A stretch of 10,513 nt of DNA from the NCBI GenBank assembly GCA_900549345.1, contig UROC01000065.1, forward strand, positions 1 through 10,513. The letters are read 5' to 3'. The DNA is from an uncultured Collinsella sp. (lineage in GTDB: Bacteria > Actinomycetota > Coriobacteriia > Coriobacteriales > Coriobacteriaceae). Below are positions 6,540 through 10,513 of the stretch, in pieces; position 1 is the first letter of the stretch, and each line of letters begins with the position of its first letter. A program made the translations under genes and the position numbers. The notes beneath the pieces were generated by a model. The model was given only the letters and a program-made list of their open reading frames with translations. It was not told the origin of the DNA and made no database searches.

Positions 6540-6594
6540 AGAGAAAACGCCCGGTCAAACCGACGATGCATCGGCTTGCCCGGGCGTTTTCTCT
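6540..6594. terminator. Strong, probably bidirectional terminator after the regulator gene
   Basis: A perfect 15-bp stem pairs agagaaaacgcccgg (6540-6554) with ccgggcgttttctct (6580-6594). The plus strand ends in a T-rich gttttctct and the minus strand likewise. The 25-nt loop contains a further palindrome, cgatgcatcg (6564-6573), so the structure is a hairpin within a hairpin. It separates the regulator gene from the ABC operon promoter. Confidence 0.85.
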
Positions 6595-6612
6595 GCATTC
6601 GATAACAAATAA

Positions 6613-6624
6613 TTGTTTATACAA
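6613..6624. promoter_or_regulatory. TreR-type operator upstream of the ABC operon
   Basis: TTGTTTATACAA differs at one position from the TTGTATATACAA operator known for Bacillus subtilis TreR. It lies about 70 bases upstream of the predicted ABC promoter, where it could act through looping or as an auxiliary site. Just downstream, ACTTGTCAAGT (6626-6636) is another short dyad. Confidence 0.6.
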
Positions 6625-6687
6625 AACTTGTCAAGTATCAAGTTGAAATAACCGTTCACCGATGATTTTCTACCACTCTAGTAAAAC

Positions 6688-6723
6688 TTGTTCAAACAAC
6701 TAGCCAAATAGCGTATTGTACAA
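6688..6723 (+). promoter_or_regulatory. Predicted ABC operon promoter with overlapping operator-like dyads
   Basis: TTCAAA (6691-6696) and TATTGT (6714-6719) are spaced 17 bases apart. TTGTTCAAACAA (6688-6699), a 5-2-5 perfect dyad with the same TTGT/ACAA ends as the TreR-type site, covers the -35. TTGTACAA (6716-6723) overlaps the -10. Together with 6613-6624 this gives three TTGT/ACAA dyads in about 110 bases. Confidence 0.5.
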
Positions 6724-6733
6724 ATCAGCGAAA

Positions 6734-6784
6734 GGGGTTTCGTCCCCAAGCCAATCTCCGAAGGCGGCGACAAAGGGTGTCGCC
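6734..6784 (+). other. Structured 5' leader of the ABC operon
   Basis: The predicted leader of roughly 80 bases contains a weak hairpin GGGG/CCCC (6734-6737 with 6744-6747) and a perfect 7-bp hairpin ggcgaca/tgtcgcc (6766-6772 with 6778-6784, 5-nt loop). The second ends about 10 bases before the ribosome binding site. It may stabilise the message of a highly expressed gene. It fits no riboswitch class I recognise. Confidence 0.35.
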
Positions 6785-6807
6785 ACGGTGTGAAAGGGTG
6801 GATTGTA

Positions 6808-8124
6808 ATGAAGAACGAAATGAGCAGAAGGCAGTTCCTGGGCTTCGCTGGTTCCGCGGCCGCAGTCTTTGGTCTGGGCCTCGTGGGCTGCGGCGGTTCT
6901 GCCGGCTCTGGCTCCTCTGCTTCTGGTGATGCTGCCGAGGTCTACTTCCTTAACTTCAAGCCCGAGGTCGACAAGGAGTGGAAGGAGATCGCCAAGGCCT
7001 ACAAGGAGGAGAAGGGCGTCGAGGTCAAGATCGTGACCGCCGCTTCCAACACCTACGAGGAGAAGCTCAAGTCCGAGATGTCTAAGAGCTCCGCTCCGAC
7101 GCTGTTCCAGGTTAACGGCCCCACCGGCCTTAAGAACTGGAAGGACTACTGCGCCGATCTGTCCGACACCAAGGTCCGCGGTGAGCTCATCGACGACTCC
7201 CTGGCGCTGCAGTCCGACGGCCAGGATCTGGGCATCGACTGGGTTCAGGAGAGCTACGGCATCATCTACAACAAGGAGCTCCTCGAGAAGGCCGGCTATA
7301 AGGCCGAGGACATCAACTCCTTCGACAAGCTGAAGGCTTGCGCCGATGACATCCAGGCCCGCAAGGACGAGCTCGGCATTGACGGTGCCTTCACTTCCGC
7401 CGGTATGGATGACTCCTCCAGCTGGCGCTACACCACCCACCTCGCCAACCTCCCGCTCTACTACGAGTTCGAGAAGGAGCACAACCAGGAGGACGACGAG
7501 ATCAAGGGCGAGTATCTCGACAACTTTAAGCAGATCTTCGACCTGTACATCACTGACTCCACCTGCGATCCTTCGCAGCTTGCCTCCAAGACCGGCGACG
7601 ACGCCACCAACGAGTTCGCAACCGGCAAGACCGTCTTCTACCAGAACGGCTCTTGGGCCTATGCCGACCTCACCAAGGCTGGCATGACCGACGACCAGCT
7701 CGGCATGCTGCCGATCTACATCGGCGTCGATGGCGAGGAGAACCAGGGCCTGTGCTCCGGCGGCGAGAACTACTGGTGCGTGAGCTCCCAGGCTTCCGAG
7801 GATGCCCAGAAGGCCACCGAGGACTTCATGTACTGGTGCGTCACCTCTGACACCGCCACCTCGATTATCGCCGACAAGATGGGTCTGACCGCCCCGTTCA
7901 AGAGCGCCAAGGACACCAACAACGTCTTCTCGCAGCAGGCCGTTGCCATGGCCAAGGACGGCAAGAAGACCGTCGCTTGGGACTTCGTCTACATCCCCTC
8001 TGAGGAGTGGAAGAAGAACCTCAAGCAGGCTCTGATTGCCTACGCTGCCGACAACAGCAAGTGGGACGACGTTAAGAATGCCTTCGTCGACGGTTGGAAG
8101 ACCGAGAAGGCTGCTTCCGAGTAA
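6808..8124 (+). CDS. ABC sugar transporter substrate-binding lipoprotein with Tat signal
   Basis: 438 residues from ATG 6808, chosen over an in-frame GTG at 6790 because the ribosome binding site AAGGGTGG lies between them, 6 bases before the ATG. The N-terminus has a twin-arginine motif, SRRQFLGF (6-13), a short hydrophobic stretch and a lipobox LVGC with Cys28, followed by a Gly/Ser linker to about residue 42. Export as a folded protein and lipid anchoring outside the membrane are therefore likely. The rest is a family 1 solute-binding fold: VYFLNFKPEVDKEWKEIAKAY, NKELLEKAGY, NEFATGKTVFYQNGSWA. It is the first gene of the importer operon. Codon use is strongly biased, with almost exclusive AAG for Lys, which suggests high expression. 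The substrate is probably an oligosaccharide or alpha-glucoside, judged from the TreR-type operators upstream and not from binding residues. Confidence 0.88.
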   Translation: MKNEMSRRQFLGFAGSAAAVFGLGLVGCGGSAGSGSSASGDAAEVYFLNFKPEVDKEWKEIAKAYKEEKGVEVKIVTAASNTYEEKLKSEMSKSSAPTLFQVNGPTGLKNWKDYCADLSDTKVRGELIDDSLALQSDGQDLGIDWVQESYGIIYNKELLEKAGYKAEDINSFDKLKACADDIQARKDELGIDGAFTSAGMDDSSSWRYTTHLANLPLYYEFEKEHNQEDDEIKGEYLDNFKQIFDLYITDSTCDPSQLASKTGDDATNEFATGKTVFYQNGSWAYADLTKAGMTDDQLGMLPIYIGVDGEENQGLCSGGENYWCVSSQASEDAQKATEDFMYWCVTSDTATSIIADKMGLTAPFKSAKDTNNVFSQQAVAMAKDGKKTVAWDFVYIPSEEWKKNLKQALIAYAADNSKWDDVKNAFVDGWKTEKAASE

Positions 8125-8155
8125 GCAGTTGCTGCCCGAGATATCTGATTAGCGA

Positions 8156-8192
8156 CAGGGGGGCGGGCAGACGTTGGTTTGCCCGCCCCCTG
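8156..8192 (+). other. Intra-operon hairpin after the binding-protein gene
   Basis: CAGGGGGGCGGGCA (8156-8169) pairs with TGCCCGCCCCCTG (8180-8192), 13 bp with one bulged G and a 10-nt loop. It is followed by catattga, with no T-run, so full termination is unlikely. Such hairpins commonly protect the 5' message so that more binding protein than permease is made. Confidence 0.6.
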
Positions 8193-8212
8193 CATATTGA
8201 AAGGACCCTTCT

Positions 8213-9067
8213 ATGGGCAAAGCACTCAAGCGCTGGTGGCCGCTCTTTATGTTGCCCACGTGCCTGGCGTTTATGATCGGGTTCGTGATTCCCTTTATCC
8301 AGGGTTTCTATCTCTCGTTCTGCCAGTTTATTACCATCAATAACACGCACTTCGTCGGTATCGAGAATTATGTGCGCGCATTGACGGACCCGCAGTTCTC
8401 CACGTCGTTCTTCTTTACCGTGGCGTTTGCCTTCCTGTCGACGGTGCTCATCAATGTGATCGCCCTCGCCATCGCGCAGGCGCTCACCCGCAAGGCACTC
8501 AAGGGAACCAACATTTTCCGTACGATCTTCTTCATGCCTAACCTGATCGGCGGCATTGTGCTGGGTTACATCTGGCAGATTCTGATCAACTGCCTGCTCT
8601 CCAACGTGGGTGCCCAGCTCATCGCCCTTAACTCTGCCGCTGGCTTCTGGGGCCTTATCATCCTGACCCTGTGGCAACAGGTCGGCTACATGATGATTAT
8701 CTACATCGCCGGTCTGCAGTCCATTCCGTCCGACTACATCGAGGCCGCCAAGGTCGACGGCGCTACGGCATGGCAGACGTTTTGGAAGGTTAAGATCCCT
8801 AACCTGATGCCGACGATTACTATCTGCCTGTTCCTGTCCATTACCAACGGCTTTAAGCTGTTCGACCAGAACCTCGCCCTTACCGGTGGTGCCCCTGCGC
8901 ACTCCACCGAGATGCTCGCCCTGAACATCTACAACACGTTCTATTCGCGCGCTGGCATCGCGTGGCAGGGCATTGGCCAGGCCAAGGCAGTCATCTTCTG
9001 CATCCTGGTCGTCGCTATTTCCATGATCCAGCTTAAGGCCACGAGGTCCAAGGAGGTGCAGCAGTAA
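8213..9067 (+). CDS. ABC sugar transporter permease, MalF/MsmF type
   Basis: 284 residues of the binding-protein-dependent transport inner membrane family. About six membrane segments can be seen (roughly 10-31, 66-90, 105-128, 146-168, 200-215, 257-275). The cytoplasmic EAA loop that docks on the ATPase is YIEAAKVDGATAWQTFWKV (175-193), with the conserved E-A-A and D-G. Its length is that of the short MsmF-type permeases; it lacks the large periplasmic loop of Escherichia coli MalF. ATG 8213 is preceded by GAAAGGA. The stop TAA overlaps the next gene's ATG by one base (TAATG), so the two permeases are translationally coupled and very likely form a heterodimer. Confidence 0.9.
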   Translation: MGKALKRWWPLFMLPTCLAFMIGFVIPFIQGFYLSFCQFITINNTHFVGIENYVRALTDPQFSTSFFFTVAFAFLSTVLINVIALAIAQALTRKALKGTNIFRTIFFMPNLIGGIVLGYIWQILINCLLSNVGAQLIALNSAAGFWGLIILTLWQQVGYMMIIYIAGLQSIPSDYIEAAKVDGATAWQTFWKVKIPNLMPTITICLFLSITNGFKLFDQNLALTGGAPAHSTEMLALNIYNTFYSRAGIAWQGIGQAKAVIFCILVVAISMIQLKATRSKEVQQ

Positions 9068-9906
9068 TGAAACGCGATAAGGCTATCAACCGCGCTCTCT
9101 CGATTTTCTTTACGATCCTGTCGCTCGCGTGGATCTACCCCGTGTTCATGATTGCACTCAATTCCTTTAAGAAGGGGACTGCAATCAGCACCACCACGGC
9201 GTTCGATCTGCTCACGCCCGAGACGTTTAACGGCCTTGCAAACTACGTGCACGCCCTGAACGAGCAGGGCTTTGCTTCGGCGTTTATGTATTCGCTCATC
9301 ATCACGGTCACGTCGGTCGTACTGATTTTGGTGTGCTGCTCCATGTGCGCTTGGTACGTGGTGCGCGTCAACAGCAAGATTTCGAACTTCTTCTATTACC
9401 TGTTCGTTTTCTCGATGGTCGTGCCCTTCCAGATGCTCATGTTCACGCTGTCCAACCTCGCGGACCGCATCGGCTTTAACACGCCGTTCAACATCTGCTT
9501 CATCTATCTGGGCTTTGGTGCGGGCCTGGCGGTCTTTATGTTCGCCGGCTTTGTCAAGAACATCCCGCTCGAGATTGAAGAAGCGGCCATGATCGACGGC
9601 TGCAACCCGGTCCAGGTGTTCTTTAAGATCGTCCTTCCCATCATGAAGCCCACCTATCTTTCGGTCGGCATCCTCGAGACCATGTGGGTCTGGAACGACT
9701 ACCTGCTGCCCTACCTTACGCTCGACTCCACCAAGTACAAGACCATTCCTATCTTGATCCAGTACTTCCGTGGCGGCTATGGCCATGTCGAGCTTGGCCC
9801 CATGATGGCCTGCATCATGATGGTCGTCGTCCCCATCGTCATCATGTACATCTTCTGCCAGAAGTACATCATCGACGGTGTGGTGGCAGGTGCCGTCAAG
9901 GGCTGA
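9067..9906 (+). CDS. ABC sugar transporter permease, MalG/MsmG type
   Basis: 279 residues, the second membrane subunit of the importer. It has about six membrane segments (roughly 11-32, 73-98, 109-131, 143-163, 188-206, 245-264), the EAA loop EIEEAAMIDGCNPVQVFFKI (169-188), the family-typical WVWNDYLLPYL (207-217), and a C-terminus GVVAGAVKG that is characteristic of MalG-type subunits. The start ATG is embedded in the stop codon of the preceding permease, and no separate strong ribosome binding site is needed. It is followed by a 68-bp gap with a hairpin, then the ATPase gene. Confidence 0.9.
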   Translation: MKRDKAINRALSIFFTILSLAWIYPVFMIALNSFKKGTAISTTTAFDLLTPETFNGLANYVHALNEQGFASAFMYSLIITVTSVVLILVCCSMCAWYVVRVNSKISNFFYYLFVFSMVVPFQMLMFTLSNLADRIGFNTPFNICFIYLGFGAGLAVFMFAGFVKNIPLEIEEAAMIDGCNPVQVFFKIVLPIMKPTYLSVGILETMWVWNDYLLPYLTLDSTKYKTIPILIQYFRGGYGHVELGPMMACIMMVVVPIVIMYIFCQKYIIDGVVAGAVKG

Positions 9907-9931
9907 TGCCGTAACTGTTTTACAAGTTTTG

Positions 9932-9956
9932 GCGGCGCCCCTCATCGCGGCGCCGC
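9932..9956 (+). other. Hairpin between the second permease and ATPase genes
   Basis: GCGGCGCC (9932-9939) pairs perfectly with GGCGCCGC (9949-9956) around a 9-nt loop. No T-run follows; the ATPase gene's GAAAGG ribosome binding site comes 5 bases later. It is probably a processing or stability element within the operon. Confidence 0.45.
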
Positions 9957-9974
9957 GTATCGAAAGGTAAAGAC

Positions 9975-10513
9975 ATGGCCGAGATCGTTCTCAAACATGT
10001 TCAGAAGGTGTATCCCAACAACGAGTCAAAAAAGAAGGGCTTCTTTGGCAAAAAGAAGAAGACCGGGGAGAAGAAGCACAACCTCAAGGTTACCGAGGAC
10101 GGTGTGCTCGCTGTAGAGGACTTTAACCTCACCGTTCACGACCAGGAGTTCATCGTCCTCGTTGGCCCCTCTGGCTGCGGTAAGTCCACGACGATGCGCA
10201 TGGTCGCCGGCCTGGAGGACATCACCTCGGGTGACGTGCTCATCGACGGCAAGCGCGTCAACGACGTCGCTCCCAAGGACCGCGACATCGCCATGGTGTT
10301 CCAGAGCTACGCTCTGTACCCCAACATGACGGTGTACGAGAACATGGCGTTTACGCTTGAGCTCAAGAAAGTCCCCAAGGACGAGATCGACCGCAAGGTC
10401 CGCTCCGCTGCCGAGATCCTGGGTATTACCGAGTACCTCGACCGTAAGCCCAAGGCGCTTTCGGGCGGTCAGCGTCAGCGCATTTCAATCGCCCGGGCGC
10501 TTGCTCTGAAGCC
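9975..10513 (+). CDS. ugpC: Sugar ABC transporter ATPase, MsmX/UgpC type (3' end outside window)
   Basis: The first 179 residues of an ABC ATPase, open to the window end. It shows Walker A GPSGCGKST (64-72), the Q-loop VFQSYALYPNMTV (108-120, Gln110) and the signature LSGGQRQR (162-169). Walker B and the C-terminal regulatory OB/TOBE domain lie beyond the window. KRVNDVAPKDRDIAMVFQ is typical of the multi-importer ATPases MsmX/MsmK/UgpC, which energise several sugar importers; the gene name reflects the family and does not imply glycerol phosphate as substrate. Odd: compared with the usual start, where the first strand runs directly into AVxDFNL, residues about 15-44 form a lysine-rich insertion (including KKKGFFGKKKKTGEKK). 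ATG 9975 follows GAAAGG at 7 bases. It is the fourth gene of the operon. Confidence 0.9.
   Translation, partial: MAEIVLKHVQKVYPNNESKKKGFFGKKKKTGEKKHNLKVTEDGVLAVEDFNLTVHDQEFIVLVGPSGCGKSTTMRMVAGLEDITSGDVLIDGKRVNDVAPKDRDIAMVFQSYALYPNMTVYENMAFTLELKKVPKDEIDRKVRSAAEILGITEYLDRKPKALSGGQRQRISIARALALK

Noticed and set aside
9917..9925. GTTTTACAA resembling a further TreR-type operator between the second permease and ATPase genes
   Set aside because: It lacks one base of the GT-N-TA-N-AC spacing, is not palindromic, and lies inside the operon with no promoter nearby.
967..9945. Long antisense frames opposite real genes (for example 967-1941, 2014-2949, 4553-5695, 8941-9945)
   Set aside because: Each lies opposite a well-supported gene and has no family motif. 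Long antisense frames are expected where codon third positions are mostly G or C.

Overview
The window looks like the chromosome of a high-GC anaerobic actinobacterium of the Coriobacteriia, most likely Collinsella or a close relative. This is inferred from G+C-rich, AAG/GAG/CTC-biased coding, a CwlM-type protein, and the style of the short repeats at the left end. No marker gene in the window fixes the genus.

Left end (1-802): no convincing protein gene. It holds an AT-rich island bounded by 27-bp near-perfect inverted repeats (175-404), a REP-like palindrome with two competing hairpins (440-496), and a GC-rich patch of duplicated sequence that mimics tRNA T-arms (511-751). Next comes a tRNA-Gln gene (803-877, minus strand) with its own promoter and terminator.

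Minus-strand block (916-5554): a CwlM-like protein with two peptidoglycan-binding repeats and an apparently dead amidase domain; an all-trans polyprenyl diphosphate synthase; and a large MalP/GlvC-type alpha-glucoside PTS EIICB permease with a Cof-type HAD phosphatase fused at its C-terminus.

Divergent regulatory region and plus-strand block (5555-10513): a TreR-type GntR/HutC repressor ending in a strong bidirectional terminator, then an ABC sugar importer operon: Tat-type lipoprotein binding protein, two permeases overlapping by one base, and an MsmX/UgpC-type ATPase cut off by the window end.

The main proposal is a small sugar regulon. Sites of the form GTTTA-D-ACAA, close to the known Bacillus subtilis TreR operator, lie at three promoters: those of the PTS-phosphatase fusion, of the repressor itself, and of the ABC operon. 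One repressor would therefore control two uptake routes, a phosphorylating PTS and an ATP-driven importer, probably for the same or related alpha-glucosides (trehalose or maltose class). The fused phosphatase could remove the phosphate added by the PTS. No glycoside hydrolase is visible in the window; one may lie beyond the ATPase.
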